Below are positions 24,301 through 35,445 of a DNA stretch of 64,000 bases, piece after piece; positions within the stretch are counted from its first letter, which is position 1, and each line of letters starts with the position of its first letter. The notes below the pieces were generated by a model. It saw only the letters and a program-made list of their open reading frames with translations, made no database searches and was not told the origin of the DNA. This stretch comes from Syngnathus acus (taxonomy: Eukaryota > Chordata > Actinopteri > Syngnathiformes > Syngnathidae), in the NCBI RefSeq assembly GCF_901709675.1, contig NC_051094.1:684001-748000 (forward strand). Reading direction: 5' to 3'. A program made the position numbers and the translations under genes.

Positions 24301-27300
24301 ACCAGTGCAGATAAAGGTCAGTCACCTCACACTCAATTGTCTTGCACACAATTGATAGTACACTGCCGTCTTTATGAGGTACGATTGCTTTAAATGTCCT
24401 TCCATAAAAAACACATTCTCTGTCTCATACATTTTGTTGTTCCTTTTTTTAAATCAGACAAAAATGGCTTTTGGGTTTAAAGAATAGAAAAAAAACCCGA
24501 AACGGGCAGCTTTCATGATATAATAATAGCTAACAATGTTGATCAAAATTGAGCCTTGAATGTGTTTGACTGAAGGTACTTTTGTTTTTGTCACCGTCAG
24601 GCGAGAACTACAAAAACACGATTGGTGGCTCCCAAACATATTTCTATGCAGATGAAAGCAAATGCGACCAACATATGGAAACCTTCATGAAATGTATCCA
24701 GGCATCTGGTAGGCAAAGTTGTTTGTTAGCATGGAGCTAAGACATAGCTATGGGATTCCTTTTCAATAAAACGCTGTGAAAATAATACAATGAAGTCTAT
24801 CCAACATAGGAGGGAGCTCAATGGACGGCTTCTCTGCCATCAAAATGACCGCCCTGGGCCGACCTCAATTCCTGGTGAGTGCTTTCAGATATCAAAATAA
24901 TCACCCTTCTCGTTGTAGCTTTATGCTCACCTGGTATCTTTGGTCTTCAAGCTCCAGCTCGCTGAGATCCTTGTGAAATGGCGCCGATTTTTCACCTTCT
25001 TGGCATCCAAGCAGTGTAAAGACAGCGTCGATGTCTTGGAGCAAAAGTTGGATCTTAAACAGATGCAGGTGACTTGATTATTCTCTCATTCAGCTTGTTC
25101 CGTTGATCCATTTTTAATGCCCATGTATCCATGAAGGAATTTTTCAGCAGTGTGGGTGCCAACGATAACTTCTACAATGCGTTGACTGCACGGAGTGAGG
25201 ACGCTTCAGGGTTAGGGTGAGATCCGAACCAAACTCCACAAAACTCCAACAGGATCTAATATCTGCGATTTATGTTCTGTATGACACAGATATCTAGTAG
25301 CTAAACCATAAACTGCTGAAAAACAACTTTTTTATGGACGCTTGTCATATTGTTGATGTTCTGTTTTGGCAGAACTATTGACCTCCTGGAATGGGAGCGC
25401 CTCTTTGATGACAGAGCAAACCTGGCAGACCTGCTTGTTGTCCCCAATGTTCAGGTCAGTCAAGCTGAAATACAGAAGTCAAAACTCAGCGGAGCGCAGA
25501 CTTTGGACATGTATTTGCTTCGCTCTAACGGAGCTAGTAGTCTGTGCAGTCTACTATGTTGTTACAATTTCCATGCATTACCATAATAACATGATTTGTG
25601 TAAGGCGAGTTTAATGATAAGACAATCATTTGTGCTAGCATGTTATATTATTGCTCGCTAATATTATAGTAAATGAGCCTCATGTGAAGATAGTTTTATT
25701 TTTATTAGTTGGTGCTAGCACGTTATTTTGGCTAGTATGCTAGCTAATACTATCAATGTGATGGTAGTTTGATTGTATTGAGTTGTTTAACTACTCGTTG
25801 AACTACTCATGATTGTGTACATGCTAGCTGCATGCTGTAGGTACTTTATGATCCTCACCATGCCGCCATCTTGTGACATCCACACACAATATTGGCAAAA
25901 TTGTGGCTGAGCTCTGAAGTGAAATTCTATAATGACTTCAATCTGAACAAATCAAAAATGAGATAACACCCTCATTCAGATGATCACCAAAATGGAAACC
26001 CGCTGTGCGTTTTGTACCGAGCTGACCCTGACAAACCAATCGATAAAACCGCACCTGTTGCCTTTGAGCCTTCGGCGGAGGTACTAATGATACTAATGGG
26101 ATCACACTTTGTGTTAGCGAATGATAAGGGGTTCAATTACTACCTTGTCTTTGTCATTCCATTAGGAGCCATTAGTATCTAATGCTCTTCTTCTGGCTTG
26201 TTTGCTCAGCTTGGTCAACTGGAGCCGCTGCTAAAAGACTACACCGCGGAGGAGGAGAGACAAATGACAAGGATATTGCAGCGTATGGAGACTTTAGCTG
26301 AGGTCATCTGTCAGAGCCAGACACTACTGTTTGATTACTAGGTGTCAAACATAGTGGTGACAAGTAGTGACTTTTATTTATTTTTTTAACGCAGCACGCT
26401 GTAAAGAACGGCGTCCGCTTGATGGTGGATGCGGAACAGACCTACATGCAGCCGGCCATCAACAGACTAACACTGCAAATGCAAAATGTTTACAACAAAG
26501 ACAAGCCGGTCATCTTCAACACCTACCAATGCTACTTGAAGGTCGCAAAGCACAATTTAAACTGTCTGCTGCCGTGAGGACTTGAGTTGGTGATCTTCAG
26601 CGTTTGTGCGCAGGACGCTTTTGCCAACCTAACGTTGGCGGTTGAGTTATCTCAACGCGAGGGATGGCATTTTGCCGCCAAGCTGGTGCGAGGGGCCTAC
26701 ATGCACCAGGAGCGGGAGAGGGCGTTAGAATTGGATTACGAGGACCCCATCAACCCTGATTACGAGACGACCAACGTAATGTACCACAGGTAAGCGTGAA
26801 AGTAAAAGGAAGGATCTTGAGCATGTCCTGATTTCATAAGCTTAACTAGCTTGATCTTTTTGTAAAACTGATTATCATAAAGTGTATCCATGATTTTTCA
26901 TGTAAATGTTCTTCGATTCAGATGTTTGGATTACGTACTGGATGAGATTGCCTGCCACAGGAACGCCAATGTCATGGTGGCTTCCCACAATGAGGACACA
27001 GTGAAACACACTTTGCGGAGGTACATTCTAACTTTGCCTCTTGTGAATCTTTAGTTACGCTTATCTCAGATTTTTCTTTTCTTTCTTCTATCTGGCCTTC
27101 AGAATGAACGAGCTAGCATTATTGCCCAGAGAAAACAAAGTTTTCTTTGGCCAGCTCCTGGGCATGTGTGATCAGATCAGCTTCCCGCTAGGTGAGCAAA
27201 ACACACATACACGGAGTCACAGTTAACCTTACGACATATTCAAGTCCAAATTCTGCCTCGTTCTCGAGAATTGGCTGTCTGACCGTGACCGCGGATCGCA

Positions 27301-27881
27301 GGCCCACGCGGGGACATACGTATATAAAGTGAGGCACCTCGGCATTGACGAGTTGTCTCTGAGTTGCCGCTGTCGGTTTTCGTTTGTCAATCACGCTGTT
27401 CTACTCGAAAGGGTCTCGCATTGGTGTAAGCTCCTTTTGGGGTTTTTCCGAACGAACAAAGCAACCGTCGCAGGCAGGCTTTTTAAAAAAAGAAAACACC
27501 TTTACAATATGTACTATGAGCCTCGCTAGTCTGAACGTGACCTCAAAGTGCTTAACGGATTAGCTACTTAACAGCCAGCCAAGTCTTTTCAAGTCACGCG
27601 CATTCAGTCACAGATACTACGGATGGTGACCTCTAGTGGACAAAAATAATAGCCGCACCTTACATTTCCCCTTTTGACTTGCAACCCCAGGCCAGGCGGG
27701 TTTCCCAGTCTACAAGTACGTCCCCTACGGCCCAGTGAACGAGGTGATGCCCTACCTGAGTCGGAGAGCCCAGGAGAACCGAGGCTTCATGAAGGGTGCC
27801 CAAAAGGAAAGAGAGCTGTTGTGGAAGGAGCTCAAACGCAGATTGGCCTCCAGGGAGCTTCTCTATCAGCCGCTGTACTGA
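21091..27881 (+). CDS. prodh: Proline dehydrogenase 1, mitochondrial (FAD enzyme), 14 coding exons
   Basis: Catalyses FAD-dependent oxidation of L-proline to pyrroline-5-carboxylate at the inner mitochondrial membrane, the first step of proline breakdown to glutamate. Coding exons: 21091-21381, 23203-23405, 24291-24316, 24601-24708, 24810-24874, 24952-25068, 25137-25216, 25373-25454, 26210-26302, 26395-26541, 26614-26789, 26922-27020, 27103-27191, 27691-27881. All are GT-AG with continuous phase, giving 588 codons plus stop (human 600). Catalytic features: K221 in AIKMTALG, D367 in [10 protein letters not shown]430 in [13 protein letters not shown] (482-486), [10 protein letters not shown] (511-520), and YLSRRAQEN with R550/R551/E554, the proline-binding set in PutA-type barrels. 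The N-terminus is Arg-rich with few acids, as in a mitochondrial presequence. The start is uncertain: 21091 and an in-frame ATG at 21016 both have weak context. Block-by-block similarity to human PRODH argues against the hydroxyproline enzyme PRODH2. Confidence 0.96.
23203..23405 (+). CDS. prodh: prodh coding exon 2
   Basis: A 203-nt exon with acceptor gctcag and donor gtaaga. It encodes [31 protein letters not shown] and [15 protein letters not shown]. Human has [16 protein letters not shown] and ILDYGVEEDLSPEE. It ends in phase 2. Unspliced read-through would meet TAA at once, at the donor. Confidence 0.94.
24291..24316 (+). CDS. prodh: prodh coding exon 3: 26-nt microexon
   Basis: Acceptor ttatttag and donor gtcagt bound 26 nt reading (H)SSATSADK. 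It joins phase 2 of exon 2 to phase 1 of exon 4. It lies where the human protein has the poorly conserved linker MESCTSAAERDG, so sequence similarity is weak (CTSAAE/SATSAD) and the call rests on phase and splice sites. Confidence 0.75.
24601..24708 (+). CDS. prodh: prodh coding exon 4
   Basis: A 108-nt exon reading [20 protein letters not shown] and then [17 protein letters not shown]. It matches human ARTYFYANEAKCDSHMETFLRCIEASG. Acceptor ccgtcag, donor gtaggc. Confidence 0.95.
24810..24874 (+). CDS. prodh: prodh coding exon 5: catalytic lysine strand
   Basis: A 65-nt exon encoding [19 protein letters not shown] and QFL. K221 in AIKMTALG corresponds to the barrel lysine of the PutA/PRODH family that sits near the FAD N5 and the substrate. 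Acceptor acatag, donor gtgagt. Confidence 0.95.
24952..25068 (+). CDS. prodh: prodh coding exon 6
   Basis: A 117-nt phase 0-0 exon reading [20 protein letters not shown] and then [19 protein letters not shown]. Human begins LQFSEVLAKWRCFFHQMA. The second half is the divergent linker between the conserved barrel strands. Confidence 0.93.
25137..25216 (+). CDS. prodh: prodh coding exon 7
   Basis: An 80-nt exon reading [19 protein letters not shown] and then SEDASGLG across the junction with exon 8. It corresponds to the variable segment before human TMDLLDW. Acceptor tgaag is pyrimidine-poor but the phase fits; donor gtgaga. Confidence 0.85.
25373..25454 (+). CDS. prodh: prodh coding exon 8
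   Basis: An 82-nt exon reading [20 protein letters not shown] and then LVVPNVQ. Human reads TMDLLDWSSLIDSRTKLSKHLVVPNAQ. Acceptor ttggcag, donor gtcagt. The following intron 8 (25455-26209) holds nothing I recognise. Confidence 0.95.
26210..26302 (+). CDS. prodh: prodh coding exon 9
   Basis: A 93-nt phase 0-0 exon reading [20 protein letters not shown] and then [11 protein letters not shown], matching human TGQLEPLLSRFTEEEELQMTRMLQRMDVLA. Acceptor gctcag, donor gtcatc. Confidence 0.95.
26395..26541 (+). CDS. prodh: prodh coding exon 10: VDAEQTY motif
   Basis: A 147-nt exon containing [20 protein letters not shown] and [13 protein letters not shown]367 of VDAEQ is the invariant barrel aspartate of PRODH enzymes. 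Human has [24 protein letters not shown]. Acceptor acgcag, donor gtcgca. Confidence 0.96.
26614..26789 (+). CDS. prodh: prodh coding exon 11: KLVRGAY motif
   Basis: A 176-nt exon reading [37 protein letters not shown] and [19 protein letters not shown]430 in LVRGAY is a conserved FAD-contacting arginine of the family. Acceptor gcgcag, donor gtaagc; phase 2 out. Confidence 0.96.
26922..27020 (+). CDS. prodh: prodh coding exon 12: VASHN motif
   Basis: A 99-nt exon reading [20 protein letters not shown] and then [13 protein letters not shown]. The human counterpart is [18 protein letters not shown]. Acceptor attcag, donor gtacat. Confidence 0.95.
27103..27191 (+). CDS. prodh: prodh coding exon 13: FGQLLGM motif
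   Basis: An 89-nt exon reading [20 protein letters not shown] and then [11 protein letters not shown], matching human [18 protein letters not shown]. Acceptor cttcag, donor gtgagc. Confidence 0.96.
27691..27881 (+). CDS. prodh: prodh coding exon 14: substrate-binding RR motif and stop
   Basis: A 191-nt terminal exon reading [40 protein letters not shown] and so on to QPLY-stop (TGA 27879-27881). R550, R551 and E554 form the conserved proline-carboxylate binding group. The short basic C-terminus matches human length. Confidence 0.96.
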
Positions 27882-28802
27882 AAGCAGGAAAAAAAAGTGT
27901 CAAGTTGTCTTCTCTTGCCGTCTCCTTCCTGTCTTTATATTTCTCTGTCGTGTATTTCATTCTTTTATTTCTCCCAATGCTGTGACAGCCCCATCACTTG
28001 CTGATGTTTCCCACATGCTCCATCCCCCTTTACATTTATGTCCATTCTTCATTTCGCCCTCCTTTTGTCTGCAAAGCACTCGTATCAATCAAGTGGGCAT
28101 CTTAAGTGCTCCGACTGGACTCGTGAAAATGTCAACAAGTCCTGGGCGGTCGTTCCTTTTCACGCACCTATTCATCACGCACAAGGACAACAACGCGCAC
28201 AACTAAGAGGTTTTATTTAAATGCTAATAGATGCATTATCTGTGTTGTTCATCCATTTTTTAAAATAACGGACACTCAGATGTATATGTGTGTTTTAAGC
28301 CTTTTCACGAGCCAATGTATCCTCATTACGTCGCTAATGTTGATTTGTGCCTTGTGCTCAGTAATCAGAATCTTATTTTTTATACAAATGCCTGTAAGTC
28401 TGCGTGCTCCTTTTTATCTTGGCCCAAGACAATACTCGCATGCACAAATTAGTGAGATCTTATCATGTTATTAGGACGCTTTTATTATTTTACGTAGTTA
28501 TTGTTGTTAGAATGCCAATGCAGGTTGTGTTGCGATGACGCAGTTAAAAAAAAAAAAAAAGAGAGCCACCGTTCTAATCTAAATGCCGGAAGTAAATCTC
28601 ACTCTCGGTAACGAAACCTTATTAACGTCGCAGAGGCAGAATTGTTGCTACGCTTCATGGCCTTGTATCGGATCTCATTATTTTGCGCAGGTGCACCTAA
28701 TGTCGTGGCCACTGGGTTGGTTAGCTCTAATAGTGAGCTCAGCTCAAAACAGACTCAGCTATATCGTCTACTTCAATAAAATAATGCAGCACTTCAAATA
28801 AA
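27882..28802 (+). other. Probable prodh 3' UTR with poly(A) signals
   Basis: About 0.9 kb after the prodh stop holds no credible coding frame. AATAAA hexamers at 28775-28780 and 28797-28802 are candidate polyadenylation signals. Open frames here are composition artefacts of T-rich sequence. The 3' end is an inference without transcript data. Confidence 0.45.
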
Positions 28803-29380
28803 GAGGTGCCTTTTGGCCATTCATTGGCCAACAAATTCCTTCTTACAGACAGCAGCAGTTTTCAGTTAGGAAGATCATTTTGTGTGGGAAAGGCCACAAG
28901 TCAGGAGACTCATTCAAAGCAGCGTGGGCTCAGCAAATTCTCCCTGCATTAAAGCACGCCAGTCGGCCAAAGCTAATTTACTTTACATAATGAATGTCGG
29001 CGACCTTGCGTTATACAACTTGCTTTTTTTTTGGGTCCCTTGACTTGACTATGCATGGCTCACATAGTTGTGTTTGTTGGATCGTGCCCTTGGGACAGCA
29101 AAAGCATCCACAGCATTTTTTTAATTTTAATTCACACACGACTTGATCTGCAAAAAAACTGCCCTGATGTGAAATGGACTGAACAATTGAAAAGACCAGA
29201 GCAAATCTGATGGATTTACACACCGCCATTTGGATTCGAGAAGCCAGTAAATCACTAAAATGCAGACAGACACACACACACAATAACAATAACAACAACG
29301 CAGGGAATGTTTGGTATTTTCTCTCAACAGCAGAACAGGATGAATGAGATGACAGATTACATTTATTGATTTTATTCAAG

Positions 29381-29475
29381 ACGGTGCTTGGTGATTAGGA
29401 CATCTGTCTCGCAGCTCTAAGATTCATGGTTCGAATCCCAAGTTTGGGGTTTTGTATGTATTCTTCGTGCTTGGA
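29381..29475 (+). mobile_element. Diverged tRNA-derived SINE-like relic
   Basis: The A-box-like tggtgattagg and the exact B-box ggttcgaatcc are followed by a diverged 'ttttgtatgtattcttcgtg' block. This order resembles a family widespread in fish ('gttagcacatctgcctc... ggttcgaatccc ... tttgcatgttctccccgtg', from memory). It lacks a foldable acceptor stem, so it is not a tRNA gene. Confidence 0.5.
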
Positions 29476-32400
29476 AGTGTAGTGTAAAAGAAGCTGGTCC
29501 TTAGTAAACTTCAGTAATGCATCTTGGTTGTTTGCATCAAGGATAAAGAATATATGCCTGCAAATATTTAGTTTTCAACCGACGTCTTCCTGCATTGCTT
29601 GCGTTCAAACCACCATCGCTAAAAGGGTTTTAACACCTTGACGCCGATGCTAATCATTAAACTGTCTATGGCTTTTGCTGTTTGTTAGCATTACGCAAAA
29701 TAGACTCGGAAAGTTTGTGTTGAACTAGCAACTGTCTTTTTTGTGTGTACATGGAATAGAATAATAATCGGTGACTGTTTTCTTATCAACAGAAGCGACA
29801 ACGAGAAGGTCAAGCTAATACATATTTTTGTGCTGAACTACCTTTTGTGGAACAGGTTGACCTCAATACATTTAAAAAAAAAAAAAAAAAATCTTTCAAC
29901 TCATATAGACAGTGTCAACCCACTATTTTCCCATGTTTTCCTCTCACACGGGTCTGAATCATTATATTTTAAGAAATGATGTTCTTCATTGAAGCTTTTA
30001 ATAATAAATGTGATGAATCAGTCGGCCAAATGAGAGGATACGACCACATCTGTACCCAAGGAATCCCCCCGGCCGCACGGCAATCTAATGTGAGCCGGCG
30101 AGTAAACAAATAAGTCCTGGGAGTAAACACAACAGATGGGACAGACGATGACTAATCTCACCGGCCTGCGCCGAAAGGCGCAACATAGCAGGAATAATAA
30201 AATGCCACGGAGGGGTGGAATGCAAAATGTGTGAGTGAAAATGTGTGTATTTCACACAGTGGACTCAATCATCTTCAATCATCTTCACTGCTTCAAAGTT
30301 ATTCAAATCATCGCACATACTTTGATTCTTTTCCAGGCAGTCATCATTACTGGAAAGTTTGCTTTAAAGGAACGACTTTTCGCTGAGAGTGAAGCTGTCA
30401 AGGAGCAATTCTGTGCTAAAGTTGTGGGCAGCTCCTCACTTTGTTGTTTTAATGAGCTTGGACGCCTTATAAAGGTAATTAGCGGGAAGGACTTGAGTAG
30501 CAATGACAGTCGACAGGGCTACATCCCCTTTAAGTCGAATAAAGTCTGAATTTACATCACATCCATTTTTAAAATCTAATTTTGTGTTCAAAAGTAAATT
30601 AAATATAGTGGTCGAAAGGTTCTATGATGAATAACCTAAGACAAGAAAACTGCGTCGATACTGCAATGACACTTAGCCAGCCTGCTAGCTTACAGTTAGC
30701 AGGGTTGGCTAACTGAGCCTACAACTCATCTTGGTTGTTTTGATTTTTGGAGTGTAAAGAATATGATTTGGTTGAGAAAAGTAAGTGCACAATACATGTT
30801 GCGTTTCAATGAGTAATTAAACGTTAGCTGTGTCAAACGTTGACATCATTCTTACATAGCACATCTATGACAAACTCTTCACGCTCCACACCTAAGCCCA
30901 CTTTTCTGTGCTGATGAGTGGCGTCCATGTATTATAGATCATTAGACCACTTTCATCTCCTCTCTTTGAGATGCATGCTGTTTTTCCTTTCGAAGCAATC
31001 GACTCGGTTCGGCTCAGCACGAATTAGCCTCGAACTGCGAAAAGAAGAACGACATTTGTGCGTGAGTGCATGCGTGCGACCACAGAGAGAAGAGTTGAGA
31101 AAACGTGTCGAAAAGAAGCCATCTCAATCCAACCTATTTCACACCTGTGTCGTGAAACACACAACACATCCCCAATTGTGTTAATGTGGGAGATCAGTAC
31201 CCGTTAATGTTTGTATTTTTAACGGCACTTGAGGAAAACAGGTTCAGGTTGTTTATTACGGTTCACATTTTTCCCGTGACTGTCATGATTTTTTTCCTTA
31301 CGAAAAAAAGTGAGAAAAAAGGTAGACAATCATAGAGTCCACACTCGTCTAGACCAGCTTCAAACACATGCATTGATTCTTCTGCCATTTATCATGTCCA
31401 TCCGTCTTGGGGTTGAGAGATGATTTGGAGAGGCTCAGTGTTTTGGTCATTAGTTTGGACTCACGGAGTGGCGCAGCGGTGAAAAATGACTCTGCTATAT
31501 ATACGTATATGATGGCCACCTGTTGTTTTGCCAAGAAAAATAACAACATCCTGCAACTGGACACCTTGGCCCACTGATTGATTGACAACGTGCAGGAACT
31601 TGTGTACTTGTGAATTAATGTGTTTGTAGAAGACTGACACGGTCGAGCTGGATCCCAAGAAACAGCAGGGAGGTGGAACAAGAAGGAGCTGATTGATTTC
31701 TGAGGCACAATCCAACATGAAAGACAAATGAAGTATTTTATACACTAATAATATACGTAAAGGTGAGGACTGTAGATACTGTTATTCCTGAATCTACGGG
31801 TGCTTCGAAAGCTTAAAGAACCGTATCATAAAGTTTGCCTTTCATTCGTTCCGAAGAATTGTTTCCGAATCGGAACAATGTGGAAATCGAGCAGTGTGAC
31901 GGAATTGATAGCGCCTTTGGCCTTTTCAGCTCTGCTGTGCCGCCATCTGGCCACTGTACCCTCATAAAGAAGCAATGAGTGGGAAAATGAATCACGTGGT
32001 TGAGAAAACAGCACAAATCAAAAAAATGATTGCAATAATACACCTCATGCAAATGACAATTTGACAAAGGTGTGTATGAACGGATCCACCTTCACGTGAC
32101 CTGTCCACTTAAGGTTCTGAACTCAAGGGAGAGAGAGTTGAAGGAATCTGTCCGAGCAGAGGCAAACAATAGAGAACCCTCGGCCGATGTATTTAATAGA
32201 GTGGAGAATAGGTGAGAGGAGAAAAGAGAGCCGGGTCAGCGGTATGAACTCATTTGATCCGCCTCCAAACAGGATGGAAATAATTGTGTGTTCTATTTGC
32301 GGCAAGGTGAATCACAAAGCGCCTCCTCCCTATTCCTACACAAGCTCGCGTCGTGCTGAGCGTGAGTCGGCAGCTTAGAGCATCAACCGTACTAAGACAG

Positions 32401-32720
32401 AGAGGGAGCCCAATGTGGCACGTCTTCATTGATTCCTCCTTCTAACTTGCCTTTGTGGAGGATTTGCGCTCTGCTTGGTATAGAGCAGGGGTCATGTGAG
32501 GGGGAGAAAGGTCACCAGCGTATCCGCTGCACGTTTACGGAAGCCCAGATCTTCTCTCAAGCACCCGTCGTGACGGCTATATGAGGAAAGAGAACCCACA
32601 CGATTGTTGATTGAGTATCGGGATGGGAGCCCAAGAGAGAAGGATGTGTAATACCAGTCCTGAACATCGGGGGGCAGTAGTAATCTTCAGTGCCTTCCTT
32701 GTACGGTTTGCCTTAGCTTT

Positions 32721-32768
32721 GTGTGTGAGTGTGTGTGTGTGTGTGTGCGTGTGTGTGTGTGTGTGTGA
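32721..32768. repeat. (TG)n microsatellite
   Basis: About 24 TG units with two interruptions. It generates spurious His/Thr-repeat and Val/Cys-repeat frames. Confidence 0.95.
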
Positions 32769-33948
32769 GGGATCCACAGTGGCACTTCTCCAGCACAATC
32801 CTCAGTCCTAAAAAGCGTTTCTTTTAAAAAGGCTGTATGAAAATTCTTTGTGCTTTCAAAACTGACCTATTTCGACGAGATTGCCGGCTTGGCTCAGTTC
32901 ACTCTTTCTGTTATAGTTTCCCCTCCTTCCGTATTCTCTGTCATCATAATCGGGATTTTGAGAAAGCAGGATAAATAAATATTGGCACAAGTTTCAAGGG
33001 CAGATTTAAACACAAGGAAAGCGCCGGCAAAGGTTTTGATGGCTCAAAACAGAATCGTAATATTTTTTATGGCCCTTATTTCCCATAAAGGACACGTGGC
33101 AGCTTCGTGCAACACAGCCGAGGTGCGAGACGTTCACATTCACACATTTCTTGCTACTCACTCCAACAGGGATGTCAAAATCATTCCATGGTTCCATGAA
33201 CATGCTTGGAACACAAACCTACTAAAATCATATAACCGTAACAAAATGGTACAGGAGCTATCAAAGTAAGATGATTCATTCTTTGCGGAGGATAAAGAAT
33301 ATACACCAGTGAGTATTTGAATAAAAATGGCGTTGGGTTACAACACGGTGACATTTTTATTAAAATCTTCGACAATTTAATATTTTGGCACGATTGAAGC
33401 AAAACAACATGAAACCATTTGAATCCGTGGCAGGCCAAATCTGGCCCCTGAGCCTCGGGTTTTCCACGCCACTACCTTATTGCACACATGTAAAGGCGGT
33501 AATTCCCTCCCTCACATTTGAGGGATTACTAACAGATTTATTCATAGCCGGAAGTGTGCCGCTGTGCATGGAATGGCTCCCGTATAGGCTGACATCCAAG
33601 CATCACGGCTGGACCGCACGCCGACACATTTCCCCCATCATCTGTGGGCTGCAAATTCATTTGGTCCGAGGAGAGAGAAACAATCATATCAAAGAGGAAG
33701 TGAGGAAGGGGGGTGGGGGGGCACCACCATTTGACATGATGGATTCAGCTCTCATTGGAAGGGACACACTTATGATACATGGGAGGGAGACTTTCTTTCC
33801 TTTTATCTGCCGGAGAACTAGAGTCCTCTCGCCGAGCTATAACAACACTCCGCTGTGGGCGTGACACAACAAAAAAAATCACAATGTTGTATGTCACGTT
33901 GTTGTGGTAGTATTAACTATTGCAACAACGAGGATTGATGCTGTCACG

Positions 33949-34085
33949 CCAATGCTATTAGGTTTTTTGCTTGTTAGCATAAAGCCAACCAAATTATCCA
34001 AAGGCATTTGATTGTTTGAAATACTCAACGTGTAATTATTTATGCCACGTTTTGTTTGACAGTAAACGAAGAGTATGATTAGACG
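33949..34085. repeat. Dispersed repeat, copy 2
   Basis: Collinear with 16005-16140: cttgttagcataaagcc, tttgaaatac and tttgacagtaaacg. A third, partial match (gctgtttgttagcatta) is at about 29665-29700. The family is unidentified. Confidence 0.45.
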
Positions 34086-35294
34086 CCTTCTTGACCAACT
34101 TTAGAAGTGAATTGTTGATAGCCCTATGTTTAGCCATATGCCTGAGCCATCTCCTCTTTTCTCCGTTTAAGAAAATGTCTCTCGCTAACAAGCGTTGGGC
34201 TTTTGGGCTACATGAGTGAGATCTTGGCTCCAAAGTCCCCGATACTGCCATGACAGGAAAGGTTTCAAAAACCTGGCTGATTTTTCATGTGATAAAAGTA
34301 CAAAGTAGTTAGGAGTGGAGGACCAAGAGGGGCAGTGCAGGAGGTGTGCGTCATCATAACAGTCTTTAAGTTGGGCTCCCGAGGGGGGGATGAGATTGTT
34401 CGGCTCTGATTTTCCTGCGACTGATAAGACACAAGCGGAGCGCAGAAGGAAAGGCGGGGTGCTCCATGTTTGCCTCCTTGGTGGCATTTGCTTCATCTGT
34501 TAGCTGTGTGCTTGGTCGCAGGCGAGGATTACTTTAGCGCTTATAATCATTCACGATGAAGTTCATCGTGATAGCCTCGCCTATGCCGCACAACGCTTTT
34601 CTCTCTCCCTTGCGGTCAACCGCCGCTAATACAGCCCGGAGACACGCTGATGTACCTTTAAGGCCCACAAACACGAGTCTTGCTTACAAACGCTTTGGCT
34701 CCATTGGAAACTAAACAAGATAATACAGCATATACGCTAACGTTTAGCCGCCGGGAGCGCGCGTCTCATGAGCCGGGTTGCTTGGAATCGTTTGGTCCGA
34801 GCCGAAGCTGCTTACAAGATGCTCCGGCGGTTTACAAATCTTGGAAAACAATTTCACTTCCACACACCTCCCTCCCATTGTTCGCCGTCTGCTCGGTCCC
34901 GTGTGGCCATTACAGCCCGTTCAACCCTTGATCTACTTGCTCGCACTGAATGCGTGGCCACCCGAGGGAAGCTGCGCAGTTGCCTGCCATTTGTGATGCA
35001 AATCCCGTACTTGCCGGATTTACTCTGCATATTAATGAGCAGATGCATTATTGTTGTGCTATACCATTGTTTGATGAGAGGTAATGAGAATGAGCCAGTT
35101 TGGGAAACTTTCCACAAGTGAGCCAAATGTTGAAAGGCAAATGACAAGGTCAAGGTTCAATCCCACTGCTCCGTCAAATCACGATGCAGAGGAATCATTT
35201 GTTCTACGATGCCGCTTGATGAATTGCTAACTTTTTGACCATTTGCACATGCAAACGAGCGAACGTTGAGTAGCTTAAAACTCCCATCCATTTC

Positions 35295-35445
35295 CTGTCA
35301 CTCGTGGTGTTCCACAGGGTTCCCCTGTTGAACCACTTTTGTTCATCCATCATCAACTTACTTTTCCTTAGCTGTATTTTCTCTACATTTAACACAGATT
35401 TTCATTGCTATGTGGATCACATCCACCTCATACGACGTCTATCTC
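35295..35445 (+). mobile_element. LINE reverse-transcriptase relic
   Basis: From 35306 one frame reads GVPQGSPVEPLLF, the reverse-transcriptase palm block of non-LTR elements (usual form GVPQGSxLGPLLF). From 35400 a shifted frame reads FHCYVDHIHLI, matching the catalytic FHCYADDTQL block with the YADD box degraded to YVDH. A frameshift and stop codons lie between, so it is a dead fragment, probably L2/Rex-like. Confidence 0.75.

Larger units (their letters stand above)
28803..35294. other. Gene desert, part 1 (downstream of prodh)
   Basis: No supported gene. It contains the SINE-like relic (29381), poly-A and AT-rich stretches, a TG repeat (32721), repeat copy 2 (33949) and, near 34500-35100, complex unique sequence with a hairpin and TAAT/octamer words that could be regulatory. 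Confidence 0.4.

Noticed and set aside
21091-27881. Assignment to hydroxyproline dehydrogenase (PRODH2)
   Set aside because: Exon-by-exon similarity is to PRODH1, including YFYA-E-KCD-HMETF and the C-terminal YLSRRAQEN context.
29381-29475. tRNA gene
   Set aside because: A and B boxes are present but no cloverleaf can be drawn; it fits a diverged tRNA-derived SINE.
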